NCBI GenBank assembly: GCA_016926235.1
Contig: JAFGOZ010000373.1
Span: 27,594 to 91,593 of the forward strand
Reading direction: 5' to 3'
DNA: 64,000 nt
Origin: Bacteroidales bacterium
Lineage (GTDB): Bacteria > Bacteroidota > Bacteroidia > Bacteroidales > UBA10428
A program made the position numbers and the translations under genes. Positions 9,844 to 18,950 of this stretch are shown here, one piece after another; within the stretch, counting starts at the first letter, position 1; the number at the start of each line of letters is the position of its first letter. The notes beneath the pieces are model-generated. The model was given only the letters and a program-made list of their open reading frames with translations, ran no database searches and was not told the DNA's origin.

Positions 9844-11139
9844 ATGAAAAATAATCATCTCTCTTCAAAAACAATTATTGCCCTTAGCCTTTTAGGTTCA
9901 TTAATAAATGGATGTTGTTCAAAGAATACAGGAATAACCAGGATTGATATCCTTGAAAATGCGCTTCCTGAAAGTGTAGGCATGTCATCAGAACGTCTTG
10001 CCCATATAGATACTGTTGTAACACAATACATTGGCTCTCAGTGGTTACCCGGAGCAGTATGCCTGATTGCACGTCATGGAAAAATTGTCTATTACAAAAG
10101 TTTTGGATGGAGAGACATTGAATCGGGCGATAAAATGGAAGAGGATGATATTTTCCGCATTGCATCTATGACAAAAGCCCTTACTAGCACCTGTGTCATG
10201 ATGCTTTATGAAGAAGGTTATTTCTTGCTTGACGATCCAATATCAAAGTATATTCCGGAATTTAAAAATCCTATGATTTTGGAAAGTGTAAATTTTAGCG
10301 ATTCAAGTTATACTTCACATCCTGCAAAAAAAGAAATTACAATAAGGCAGTTACTTAATCACACTACAGGCATCGGTTACACGTTTATCTGTAAGGAACT
10401 GGATGCCATTTATATAAAAGCCGGCATCCCTGAAGGAATACACAAAACAGATAAAACCCTGAAAGATCAGGTATTAGGTCTGGCAAAATTACCCCTTCTC
10501 CATGAACCAGGTGAAAAATTCACGTATGGAATGAATACTGACGTACTAGCTTACCTTGTTGAAGTTTTATCAGGAAAAACTTTTGATTTATTCCTGAAAG
10601 AAAGACTTTTTGATCCCTTGGGAATGGAAGACACTTACTTTTATCTCCCCGAAGAAAAATATGACAGAATGGTTACTCTCTATGAGGATGAAAAAGATTA
10701 CAATTTAAGAAAATCTTCCTTAGCTGATTATTATAATTATCCTATTGAGGGAGCTAAAACACATTTCTCCGGTGGTGGAGGGCTCAGTTCGACAGCACTG
10801 GATTATGCCCGGTTTATGCAAATGTTTATGAATGGAGGAAAATACAATGGCCACCAAATATTAAGCAGAAAGTCCATTGAACTCATGACCATGAACCAGG
10901 TAGGCGATAAGCGCGGTAATGCTGGCTTTGGATTAGGTTTCGGCATCACTATGGCAGATAAAACTAAAAAACTTGGATCGGAAGGAATATACTATTGGGG
11001 AGGATATTTCAGTACAAGTTACTGGCTAGATCCTTCGGAAGACCTTGTGGCCGTGTTCATGACCCAAATGCACCCTATTGAGCATGAGGAAATTATGGAT
11101 AAATTCCAGGTTTTGACCTATCAGGCAATTGTTGATTAA
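9844..11139 (+). CDS. Lipoprotein serine hydrolase, beta-lactamase class C / esterase fold
   Basis: 431-aa periplasmic or outer-membrane-anchored serine hydrolase of the Beta-lactamase (PF00144) superfamily. The ATG at 9793 would add 17 residues ahead of a natural lipoprotein signal, so ATG 9844 is preferred (MKNNHLSSKTIIALSLLG, lipobox LING|C). The catalytic S-x-x-K is in FRIASMTKALTS, the Tyr motif is YGMNTD (Y-x-N), and GGGGLSSTA stands near the KTG-equivalent position. Members are mostly D-aminopeptidases, esterases or PBP-like hydrolases rather than resistance enzymes, so antibiotic resistance should not be assumed. Substrate unknown. It follows the pectinesterase terminator and is monocistronic. 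Confidence 0.85.
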   Translation: MKNNHLSSKTIIALSLLGSLINGCCSKNTGITRIDILENALPESVGMSSERLAHIDTVVTQYIGSQWLPGAVCLIARHGKIVYYKSFGWRDIESGDKMEEDDIFRIASMTKALTSTCVMMLYEEGYFLLDDPISKYIPEFKNPMILESVNFSDSSYTSHPAKKEITIRQLLNHTTGIGYTFICKELDAIYIKAGIPEGIHKTDKTLKDQVLGLAKLPLLHEPGEKFTYGMNTDVLAYLVEVLSGKTFDLFLKERLFDPLGMEDTYFYLPEEKYDRMVTLYEDEKDYNLRKSSLADYYNYPIEGAKTHFSGGGGLSSTALDYARFMQMFMNGGKYNGHQILSRKSIELMTMNQVGDKRGNAGFGLGFGITMADKTKKLGSEGIYYWGGYFSTSYWLDPSEDLVAVFMTQMHPIEHEEIMDKFQVLTYQAIVD

Positions 11140-11305
11140 TCGGTGATTTATTGATTTGATGATTTTTAATCTGAAGACTATTCAGTAACTTAATTGTTAA
11201 AATATATTAAATCATAAACCTTTTAGGATAAATCCTGTTTATAATGAAATTCGTATTTTTACATTTATTGTGCAATAATTCTGCATCTAATACTAAATTT
11301 ATATT

Positions 11306-13423
11306 ATGAAGAAGGGATTACTATTTTTAAGCATTTCTTTTATATTACTCGCAGGGAAAATACAGGGACAAATTTATGATCCTGTAAAATGGACAGCAGA
11401 GGCAAAATCTGTTTCAAATGACGAAGCAGATATTTTCTTTTATGCAACCATAGAAAACGGTTGGCATTTATATGGTCATTACATTCCTGAAGGAGGACCT
11501 GTTCCTACCTCGTTTACACTTAATTCATCTGATAAATACGATCTATCTGGAAAACTTATTGAAGTAACAAAAGGCGAAGAAAAATTTGACGAGACATTTG
11601 GGATGAACCTGAAACTATTCAGTAATAATGCCATTTTTAAACAACGTATAAAAATAAAATCCAATTCAGATTTTATCCTCACCGGTATTGTTCAATTCAT
11701 GTGTTGCAATGATGAAATGTGTATACCACCAAAAGATGTGGAATGGGAGATAAAAGTGAAAGGCGCTAAGCCTAAAGTTGCAGAAGAAAAGCAGGAAGCC
11801 ACTAAGGTTGAAGATAAGAAAGATGAAGTAGCAGCGACAGCAACAGTGGCAATTGAAGAAGCAAATGAAGATACTTCAAATAATATAGAGAATGCAACCT
11901 TACAACAAGATAAAGACGAAATAACTGATATACAATCTATTAACGAGCCCAAGAAAAATAATAATAAAGAAGACAAGTCTCTTCTGTCTTTTTTCTTACT
12001 TGCTTTTTTTGCAGGATTAGCAGGTATACTAACACCCTGTGTTTTCCCGATGATCCCGATGACAGTATCATTCTTCATGAGAGGCTCTCAGAGCAAAGCA
12101 GCAGGAATTTTGCGTGGGTTGGTATTTGGTATTTCAATAATTGTAATTTATACACTTATCGGCCTGGTTGTTTCGTTAACAAGTGCTGGTGCAGACTTTG
12201 CCAACACCTTAAGCACACACTGGATACCAAACACCATCTTTTTTATATTCTTCCTTGTTTTTGCAGCATCATTCTTTGGTATGTTTGAACTGGTATTGCC
12301 AGGAAGTCTTGCCAATAAAGTCAATGCCAAAGCAGAAAAAGGAGGCCTTACAGGAGCTTTCTTCATGGCTCTTACACTGGTTATTGTATCCTTCTCATGT
12401 ACAGGGCCTATTGTAGGAGCTTTACTGGTTGAAGCTGCCAGTGGTGAAGTGCTTAAACCTACATTGGGAATGTTTGGATTTTCTTTAGCTTTTGCGCTTC
12501 CTTTCACAATATTTGCCTTATTCCCATCCCTATTAAAATCAATGCCAAAATCAGGAGGGTGGTTAAATTCGGTAAAAGTGGTACTAGGTTTTATCATCCT
12601 TGCATTTAGCTTCAAATTTTTATCTGCTCTTGACCAGCACCAGAGCATTTTGACGCGTGAAATATACCTCGCCATCTGGATTGTTGTATTCACATTACTT
12701 GGTATGTATCTGCTTGGAAAAATAAAACTTTCGCATGACAGTGAATTGAAACATATTGGAGTATTCCGTCTTTTATTAGCGATTGCTAGTTTTACTTTTG
12801 CCGTATATATGGTTCCCGGATTATTTGGAGCACCACTCAAAGGTATTTCTCCACTTATCCCACCTAAAACTAATAATAGTTTTGACCTTACCAATGTACT
12901 TAAATCTGGTCGAACTATTGAAAACAACGAAAAAACAACATTATGCAATACACCAAAATATTCAGATTTTTTAGATTTACCTCATGGCCTTGAGGGTTAT
13001 TTTGACTATGAAGAAGGTATCGCATGTGCTAAAGAGCAAAACAAACCCATCCTTCTCGACTTTAAAGGCCACCAGTGCAGCAATTGCAAACAAATGGAAG
13101 CCAAAGTCTGGTCTGATCCTGAAGTTTTGGAAAGGCTCAGTAAGGAATTCATTATTATTGCCTTATATGTTGATGACAACACAAAACTTCCTGAAGAAGA
13201 GTGGATCAAATCAACCTATGATGGCAAAATAAAAAAGACCATTGGTAAGAAAAATCTGGATTTTGAAATTTCACGATTCAACTCCAATGCACAACCATTA
13301 TACTTCATACTTGATCCACAAGGAGATAAACTTGTTGAGCGTGGTTATGCAAACGATTTAAACATTCAGCATTTCATTGACTTTCTTGATGAAGGTATTG
13401 CGGCTTTCAAAGAGAATGATTAA
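11306..13423 (+). CDS. dsbD: DsbD-type thiol:disulfide interchange protein
   Basis: 705-aa inner-membrane protein that carries reducing equivalents from cytoplasmic thioredoxin to the periplasm. After a signal peptide (...LAGKIQGQ), residues ~20-150 form a DsbD-alpha-like domain with the paired cysteines FMCCNDEMCIPP. A charged Lys/Glu-rich linker follows. The transmembrane core has LTPCVFPMIPMTVSFF and VSFSCTGPIVGALLVEA, each with its redox-active Cys. The C-terminal thioredoxin-like domain carries the CxxC in FKGHQCSNCKQMEAKVW and a cis-Pro region (SNAQPLYFILD). All three redox modules are present, so the gene looks intact. It has its own promoter region upstream. Confidence 0.92.
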   Translation: MKKGLLFLSISFILLAGKIQGQIYDPVKWTAEAKSVSNDEADIFFYATIENGWHLYGHYIPEGGPVPTSFTLNSSDKYDLSGKLIEVTKGEEKFDETFGMNLKLFSNNAIFKQRIKIKSNSDFILTGIVQFMCCNDEMCIPPKDVEWEIKVKGAKPKVAEEKQEATKVEDKKDEVAATATVAIEEANEDTSNNIENATLQQDKDEITDIQSINEPKKNNNKEDKSLLSFFLLAFFAGLAGILTPCVFPMIPMTVSFFMRGSQSKAAGILRGLVFGISIIVIYTLIGLVVSLTSAGADFANTLSTHWIPNTIFFIFFLVFAASFFGMFELVLPGSLANKVNAKAEKGGLTGAFFMALTLVIVSFSCTGPIVGALLVEAASGEVLKPTLGMFGFSLAFALPFTIFALFPSLLKSMPKSGGWLNSVKVVLGFIILAFSFKFLSALDQHQSILTREIYLAIWIVVFTLLGMYLLGKIKLSHDSELKHIGVFRLLLAIASFTFAVYMVPGLFGAPLKGISPLIPPKTNNSFDLTNVLKSGRTIENNEKTTLCNTPKYSDFLDLPHGLEGYFDYEEGIACAKEQNKPILLDFKGHQCSNCKQMEAKVWSDPEVLERLSKEFIIIALYVDDNTKLPEEEWIKSTYDGKIKKTIGKKNLDFEISRFNSNAQPLYFILDPQGDKLVERGYANDLNIQHFIDFLDEGIAAFKEND

Positions 13424-13634
13424 TAATAAATTACACTGAAGCGCACTTTTAACAAGGTTCTCTTTTATTCCCTTATATACACACAACTATTATGAGTGTT
13501 ATTTTTATTATCCCCAAACCAGAGAAATCAAATGATAATTAACCATAATCCGTTGAAAAATATTAACACAGGATTAACCTTAGGATAGTAAAATATTGCT
13601 ATTTTAGCAACATTATAATAAGCCATTATAAGCT

Positions 13635-15044
13635 ATGAATTTTGAGGAGGGCAATTTTTCAGGTGACAATGAGTTGACGGACATTTTAAGCCGGTTTGAA
13701 CGAATGCTTAAAAATAACGAGAAGGCTTATTTTGATGTGATGGAATATGAAGAAATAATTGATTACTATCTTGACATACGCAAACCCGACGAAGCATTAA
13801 AAGCAGTTACTGTAGCTCTTACACAACATCCCCATTCAGGAGTCCTTAAATTAAGAAATCTGCAGATCTTACTCGAAAAAGGGCAACCTATCAAGGTACT
13901 AAAAATGATGACTGAGATACAAAAATCTGAGTCAGGTAATTGCGATTTTTATCTGCTTAAAGGGAATGCCTACCTCCAGCTTGGGCAAATGCAGGATGCA
14001 ATAAGACAATATAATAAAGCCGTTGAACTCTCTTTTGATGATAAAGATGAGCTCCTGTATAATATTGGAATAGGTTTCGTACAGGCAAATCAATATAAAA
14101 TTGCTATCCGATACATGGAAAGGGCCTATGAGGAAAACAATGAGAACGTATCCGTATTATATGAACTGGCATATTGCTATGAAAAAAATGACCAATACAA
14201 GCAAAGTATTACATTATATACGCAATTCTTGGAAAAAAATCCATTTTCGGAAAATGTCTGGTATAATCTTGGGATTCTCTATAATACTCTTGGTGATTAT
14301 GAGAAAGCTATTGAGGCATATGATTTTGCGACTGCAATAAACAAAACTTACTCATCAGCATATTTTAACAAAGCTAATGCACTTGTTAACCTTGATAAGT
14401 ATTATGAAGCCATTGAGTCATATAAAGACTTCCTGGAATATGAAAGTGATCACCCGGATGCTTTTTGCAATATAGGAGAATGTTATGAGAAAGCTGCCGA
14501 CTATAACAACGCTTTAATATACTACCGAAAAGCATTAAAAATAGATAATCTTAACCCGGATGCATGGTTTGGAATCGGAGTTGTATATTTCTATAAAGAA
14601 GAGTTTGAACAAAGTATACAATATATTAAAAAAGCTATTGCCTTTGTTGATGATAACTCCGAATACTGGTACTTGCTAGGTAATGTATACGCTGCAATTG
14701 GTAATCTTAAAGAAGCTAATAAGGCATTTCGCTTCTCTACAGATATAGATCCGTTCGATTATGAAGCATGGCTTAATTTTGCCGAAATGTACTTTAAAAA
14801 TAACAACCTGAAGAAGGCCATCAACGTAATGAATGAAGCATTTGAGCTCAATTCTGATGTAGCGCTTGTATGTTACCGTTTATCTGCATTCCACTTCTTA
14901 AATAAAAACACTTCTCTGGGATTAAAATACCTGGAAAAAGGATTGGAAATAGACGTTAACGATCACAGGGACTTTATAAAATATTATCCTGAATGGCAGA
15001 AATCGCAAAGAATTAGAAAACTTATAGATAAGTACAAAAAATAA
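13635..15044 (+). CDS. Tetratricopeptide-repeat protein
   Basis: 469-aa soluble protein made almost wholly of TPR units, about eleven, of the form ...DFYLLKGNAYLQLGQMQDA / AYFNKANALVNLDKYYEA / ...NIGECYEKAADYNNA. There is no signal peptide or membrane segment, so it is probably a cytoplasmic scaffold. The family occurs widely in Bacteroidota as a single-copy TPR protein without an assigned function. It ends 6 bp before the phosphosulfolactate synthase gene, so the two are likely co-transcribed. The repeat structure says protein-protein interaction, and no partner can be named from sequence. Confidence 0.87.
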   Translation: MNFEEGNFSGDNELTDILSRFERMLKNNEKAYFDVMEYEEIIDYYLDIRKPDEALKAVTVALTQHPHSGVLKLRNLQILLEKGQPIKVLKMMTEIQKSESGNCDFYLLKGNAYLQLGQMQDAIRQYNKAVELSFDDKDELLYNIGIGFVQANQYKIAIRYMERAYEENNENVSVLYELAYCYEKNDQYKQSITLYTQFLEKNPFSENVWYNLGILYNTLGDYEKAIEAYDFATAINKTYSSAYFNKANALVNLDKYYEAIESYKDFLEYESDHPDAFCNIGECYEKAADYNNALIYYRKALKIDNLNPDAWFGIGVVYFYKEEFEQSIQYIKKAIAFVDDNSEYWYLLGNVYAAIGNLKEANKAFRFSTDIDPFDYEAWLNFAEMYFKNNNLKKAINVMNEAFELNSDVALVCYRLSAFHFLNKNTSLGLKYLEKGLEIDVNDHRDFIKYYPEWQKSQRIRKLIDKYKK

Positions 15045-15050
15045 AAATCC

Positions 15051-15806
15051 ATGAATTTTAATTTACCTAAGATTCCCAATCGTGCCGAGAAACCTCGCAA
15101 CTACGGACTTACAATGATGATGGACAAAGGCCTTAGCATAAGAGAAGCCGAGAACTTCTGTGAAACATCAGCAGAATATACCGATTTAGTAAAATTTGGA
15201 TTTGGTACAGGCCTGCTGGTGAAAAATATTGAAGAAAAAATTAAGATATATAAATCTGCCGGCATCAAACCCTATTTTGGAGGCACTCTATTTGAGGCTT
15301 TTGTAATTCGCAATATGTTCGACGATTATTGCAAGTTTATAACAAAATACAACATGGAGCTTACCGAAGTTTCTGACGGTTCCATGGAAATGAATAATAA
15401 AGATAAACTGGTTTTTATAGAGAAACTTTCAAAACTGGTAACTGTAATTTCTGAAGTAGGTTCAAAAAAAGCTGATGTGGAAATCCCTACTGACAAATGG
15501 ATTAAAATGATGAAAGATGAACTGTCAGCCGGTTCATGGAAGGTGATAGCAGAAGCAAGGGAAAGTGGAAACGTAGGCATTTATAATAAAAATGGTTCGG
15601 CAAATAATGAAATGATTGACCAGATAATGAAAGAAGTTAAACCTGAAGATATTATCTGGGAAGCCCCAATTAAAAGTCAGCAGGTATATTTTATAAAGCT
15701 TATTGGTCCTAATGTAAACCTTGGCAATATTGATACGCGAGAAGTAATACCCCTGGAAACTTTAAGGCGTGGGTTAAGAGGGGATACCTTTGCAGATTTT
15801 CTTTAG
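15051..15806 (+). CDS. comA: Phosphosulfolactate synthase (ComA-like)
   Basis: 251-aa TIM-barrel enzyme of the ComA family, which adds sulfite to phosphoenolpyruvate to give phosphosulfolactate. Characteristic pieces are KIPNRAEKPRNYGLTMMMDKG at the start (20 residues or fewer quoted per block: PNRAEKPRNYGLTMMMDKG), DLVKFGFGTGLL, KPYFGGTLFEAFVIRN, EVSDGSMEM, and the C-terminal IDTREVIPLETLRRGLRGDT. In methanogens and Bacillus it leads to coenzyme M or sulfolactate. In Bacteroidota the product could feed sulfonate or sulfonolipid precursors, but that is inference. It lies 6 bp after the TPR gene. Confidence 0.88.
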   Translation: MNFNLPKIPNRAEKPRNYGLTMMMDKGLSIREAENFCETSAEYTDLVKFGFGTGLLVKNIEEKIKIYKSAGIKPYFGGTLFEAFVIRNMFDDYCKFITKYNMELTEVSDGSMEMNNKDKLVFIEKLSKLVTVISEVGSKKADVEIPTDKWIKMMKDELSAGSWKVIAEARESGNVGIYNKNGSANNEMIDQIMKEVKPEDIIWEAPIKSQQVYFIKLIGPNVNLGNIDTREVIPLETLRRGLRGDTFADFL

Positions 15807-15936
15807 GCAACCTCCAAAAATCCTAATATCTGGCGTTTTACTATAATTTTATTCATATACAAATTCATTAAGCACTAATCTTTAATAAAATAATTCGTAT
15901 TATTGCGGCTGATTATCAATTGACTAAAAAAAACAT

Positions 15937-16863
15937 ATGAAAAAATACATAACTCTCTTTTTTAAGGGCATAGGAGTAGGAGCTGCAAATGTTATACCAG
16001 GTGTTTCCGGGGGTACTATTGCTCTGATCACTGGAATTTTTGAAAAACTGATAAACTCCATAAAATCATTTGATATCAAAGCTATTAAGCTTTTATTTAA
16101 AGGAAAATTTAAAGAATTTGCACAACACGTGAACCTGTTTTTCCTGATCGCAGTTTTTGGAGGTGCAGTTCTTAGCATTGCCACACTTGCAAAAGTATTA
16201 GAATACTTATTTGCAAATTATCCGGTTTACGTCTGGTCTTTCTTTTTTGGTTTGATACTTGCATCAGTATACTTTGTAGGAAGAACAATAAGTAGATGGA
16301 ATGTGAGCGTTCTAATATCATTTATAGTAGGTACTGCCATTGCAGTTGCCATCTCATTAATGAATACAGCTTCTGAAAACGAAGCCATGTACTATCTGTT
16401 TATTTGCGGAATTGTTGCTGTATGCAGCATGATCTTACCGGGTTTGTCAGGTTCATTTGTTCTGGTACTTATGGGTAATTACGAATTGGTTATGATTAAA
16501 GCTGTAAATGAGGTTCGACTAAATGTATTGTTGCCAGTGATTGCAGGAGCAGCTTTTGGACTACTTGCCTTTTCTCATATACTATCCTGGTTATATAGAA
16601 AGTTTAAAGACCAGACAATTGCCATACTCACAGGTTTTATTTTAGGATCACTTGCCATTTTATGGCCATGGAAAGATCCAATTTACAAAACCGATGACCT
16701 TGGTAATTTCATTACAAAAGATAGTGGGGAATATATCATACAAGGTTACCAGCGACTAATGCCTGAATCCTTCAACCAGGAAGTTCTACTTGCAATTGCA
16801 TTCCTGATTGTAGGTATTGCCACAATTTGGATGACAGAAAAGCTGGCCGCAAAAAAACAGTAA
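15937..16863 (+). CDS. DUF368 membrane protein (PopT-type polyprenyl-phosphate translocase family)
   Basis: 308-aa polytopic membrane protein of the DUF368 family. The N-terminal signature GIGVGAANVIPGVSGGTIAL has a related copy, MILPGLSGSFVLVLMGNYE, midway, showing the inverted-repeat fold. About eight hydrophobic helices are visible. DUF368 proteins have recently been assigned to recycling of undecaprenyl phosphate across the inner membrane (PopT), so a cell-wall lipid-carrier role is likely by homology. The stop overlaps the intergenic base before aroE (1-bp gap), so the two are translationally close. The gene follows comA by 130 bp. Confidence 0.87.
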   Translation: MKKYITLFFKGIGVGAANVIPGVSGGTIALITGIFEKLINSIKSFDIKAIKLLFKGKFKEFAQHVNLFFLIAVFGGAVLSIATLAKVLEYLFANYPVYVWSFFFGLILASVYFVGRTISRWNVSVLISFIVGTAIAVAISLMNTASENEAMYYLFICGIVAVCSMILPGLSGSFVLVLMGNYELVMIKAVNEVRLNVLLPVIAGAAFGLLAFSHILSWLYRKFKDQTIAILTGFILGSLAILWPWKDPIYKTDDLGNFITKDSGEYIIQGYQRLMPESFNQEVLLAIAFLIVGIATIWMTEKLAAKKQ

Positions 16864-16864
16864 G

Positions 16865-17614
16865 ATGAGAATATTTGGACTTATCGGATATCCCCTATCC
16901 CATTCATTTTCACAAAGGTATTTTACTGAAAAGTTCGTTAAAAGCGGTTTTGTTGATTACCAGTATAAAAACTTTGAAATTCCAGATGTTAGGGAACTAC
17001 CGCATCTTGTTGCAGTAAATCCCGATTTGGAAGGACTTAATATTACCATTCCATACAAAGAGCAAGTAATACAGTATTTAGATGCTATCGATCCGGAAGC
17101 TGACAAGATAAAAGCAGTTAACACCATAAAAATAACCAGGAACGGAAATAAAGTACACTTAAAAGGATTTAATACAGATGCCTTTGGTTTTGAAGCCTCA
17201 CTAAAACCATTACTCATGCCACATCACAATAAGGCTTTAATCCTTGGCACTGGGGGAGCATCAAAAGCTGTTGCCTATGTACTGGAAAAACTAAATATTG
17301 AATATAAATATGTTTCCCGTAACCCAAAAGCAATAAACCACCTGGGTTATGATATGCTGGAAGCCCGAATCATGGAAAACTATCACATTATAATAAATAG
17401 TTCTCCCCTTGGCACATACCCGAATGTTGAATCATCCCCTCCTATCCCGTATCATTTAATTACATCAAAACATCTTTTGCATGACCTCGTTTATAATCCT
17501 CCCGAAACAGCATTTATGATAAAAGGGCAGGAACAAGGAGCTGTCGTAAAAAATGGATATGATATGCTGGTAGGGCAAGCTGAAAAAGCTTGGGAAATAT
17601 GGAACAGGAAATAA
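16865..17614 (+). CDS. aroE: Shikimate dehydrogenase
   Basis: NADPH-dependent reduction of 3-dehydroshikimate to shikimate in the aromatic amino acid pathway. The 249 aa are slightly short, as in other Bacteroidota AroE. Motifs are LIGYPLSHSFSQRYF (substrate-binding SxS), NITIPYKEQV (catalytic Lys), NTDAFGFEASL (catalytic Asp), and the Rossmann loop LGTGGASKAVAYVL. The C-terminal GYDMLVGQAEKAWEIW is also typical. It begins one base after the DUF368 stop, so the two genes form an operon. Confidence 0.94.
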   Translation: MRIFGLIGYPLSHSFSQRYFTEKFVKSGFVDYQYKNFEIPDVRELPHLVAVNPDLEGLNITIPYKEQVIQYLDAIDPEADKIKAVNTIKITRNGNKVHLKGFNTDAFGFEASLKPLLMPHHNKALILGTGGASKAVAYVLEKLNIEYKYVSRNPKAINHLGYDMLEARIMENYHIIINSSPLGTYPNVESSPPIPYHLITSKHLLHDLVYNPPETAFMIKGQEQGAVVKNGYDMLVGQAEKAWEIWNRK

Positions 17615-17846
17615 AAACGAGGGATTGATGGAGTGATAGATTGATGGATTAATGAAACATTATCTCAATTAATTTATTCCTGCCATAAAATAAACGGATT
17701 AGCAACCTTCTCGATAACCCATCATTCCAACAATCCATTTATCCTGCTCTGCTTCATTTTACCGGCAAATACCTGCTTCTCACCGAATTCTATAGAATAT
17801 CTCTCCTTTTTTAGAAATAATTTTACTTCTGCACGTCATATAAAGT

Positions 17847-18407
17847 ATGAAAGCAGAAAGAAAAATATCGACTCTATTTCGCGATTTTATTGACAGGGAA
17901 TATGACAGGCTCATTCATTATGTAAAAGTACGTTTTAATGAAGCATACTATAATGAATATGCAGAAGATATTGTACAAGATGTAGCTTTAAATATTTATT
18001 CTAAATTAGATGTTAATAGTTCCATCGAAAATATAGCTGGCTATTTTTATCGTTCACTTCAAAACAGGATCATTGATCTAAAACGTAAAAAAGTTGTACA
18101 AACATCTCTGGAAAACTACACCTATAAAGAATCCGGTGAAAACATAGCCTTACAAAGACATGCCGAAAAAAATGCAGATGATCCGACCCCGGATGAAATA
18201 GCAGAGCTTGATTTGAACCTTTCTAAAGCTATTGAACAACTTCCTGACGAATACAAGAATATTTTATTAGCTATCGAATTTGAAGGTGTGACTTATAAAG
18301 AACTCTCAGAAAAAACCGGGATACCTGTTGGAACCCTGCTTTCAAGAAAACATAGAGCAATTGCTCAACTTACGAAAATTATGAATGATGAATACTTTAA
18401 TTTCTAG
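17847..18407 (+). CDS. ECF-type RNA polymerase sigma factor
   Basis: 186-aa sigma-70 family ECF factor. Region 2 covers ~res 12-80 (FIDREYDRLIHYVKVRF, AEDIVQDVALNIYSKL, GYFYRSLQNRIIDLKRKK). Region 4 covers ~res 125-180 (IEQLPDEYKNILLAIEFEG, TYKELSEKTGIPVGTLLSRKHRAI), containing the helix-turn-helix. No anti-sigma gene of the zinc-finger type lies next to it. A small membrane protein follows after 78 bp and may be its partner or target. The signal it answers to is not evident. About 230 bp of intergenic DNA with short GATTGATGG-like direct repeats precede it. Confidence 0.9.
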   Translation: MKAERKISTLFRDFIDREYDRLIHYVKVRFNEAYYNEYAEDIVQDVALNIYSKLDVNSSIENIAGYFYRSLQNRIIDLKRKKVVQTSLENYTYKESGENIALQRHAEKNADDPTPDEIAELDLNLSKAIEQLPDEYKNILLAIEFEGVTYKELSEKTGIPVGTLLSRKHRAIAQLTKIMNDEYFNF

Positions 18408-18474
18408 CCGTTGGTTATTAGCTTTTAACTATTGGCTTTAATTAATAAGGACAAATGAAATATAACTTAATAAT

Positions 18475-18480
18475 AGGAGG
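18475..18480 (+). promoter_or_regulatory. Strong Shine-Dalgarno site (AGGAGG)
   Basis: A perfect AGGAGG lies five bases before the ATG at 18486. Such sites are unusual in Bacteroidota, where initiation mostly relies on A-rich, unstructured leaders, so it fixes this start with confidence and suggests efficient translation. Confidence 0.6.
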
Positions 18481-18485
18481 TAATT

Positions 18486-18908
18486 ATGTGTACAATGTAT
18501 GAAAATTACAGAAGCGCAAGCACTTTTGGTAAAGTAATGCGCATTGTTGGCCTGGCAATTCTTGGAGTTGTTGGCGCAGCAGGATTTGCTATACTTTTTG
18601 GGTATATTGTAATGATGCTTTGGAACTGGCTTATGCCCGCTTTATTTAATTTGCCTATAATCAATTTCTGGCATGCTGTTGGAGTTATTATTCTGGCAAG
18701 ATTAATATTTGGAGGATTCAAACACGGATCCCATCATTATCCCAGACCACCTCGTTATTCAAAATATTGGAAACACCACTACGAAAAGCGTTGTGTAAAC
18801 GGATTTCATTGGAGTGACTGGAAATACTATGACAAATTCTGGAAAGAAGAAGGCGAACAGGCATTTTCAGACTACTTAAAACAAAAAAAGGAATCAAGTG
18901 GTGAATAA
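18486..18908 (+). CDS. Small membrane protein of unknown function
   Basis: 140-aa protein that I do not recognise. Residues ~18-50 form one or two hydrophobic helices (IVGLAILGVVGAAGFAILFG, IVMMLWNWLMPALF), and a further helix is near residues 58-75 (FWHAVGVIILARLIFGGF). The C-terminal half is soluble and rich in His, Tyr, Trp and Lys (HHYPRPPRYSKYWKHHYEKR). It follows an ECF sigma gene by 78 bp and ends in a clear terminator, so the pair is probably an operon. The membrane protein may regulate the sigma factor, be its target, or both; this is inference from position only. Confidence 0.72.
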   Translation: MCTMYENYRSASTFGKVMRIVGLAILGVVGAAGFAILFGYIVMMLWNWLMPALFNLPIINFWHAVGVIILARLIFGGFKHGSHHYPRPPRYSKYWKHHYEKRCVNGFHWSDWKYYDKFWKEEGEQAFSDYLKQKKESSGE

Positions 18909-18918
18909 ACAAGTATGA

Positions 18919-18950
18919 GGGGAGTTAGAATTAACTCCTCTTTGCTTTTT
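18919..18950. terminator. Intrinsic, probably bidirectional terminator
   Basis: GGGGAGTTA (18919-18927) pairs with TAACTCCTC (18932-18940) across a GAAT loop, nine pairs with one G.U, followed by TTTGCTTTTT. It serves the plus-strand membrane-protein gene and abuts the 3' end of the convergent histidine kinase at 18949. Confidence 0.75.

Noticed and set aside
17615..17846. GATTGATGG-like short repeats before the sigma gene
   Set aside because: Only two or three imperfect copies; looks like simple-sequence drift after the aroE stop.
18455..18502. 15-codon frame overlapping the AGGAGG site, considered as a leader peptide
   Set aside because: No terminator or alternative hairpin accompanies it, unlike the structures at 21828-22141.
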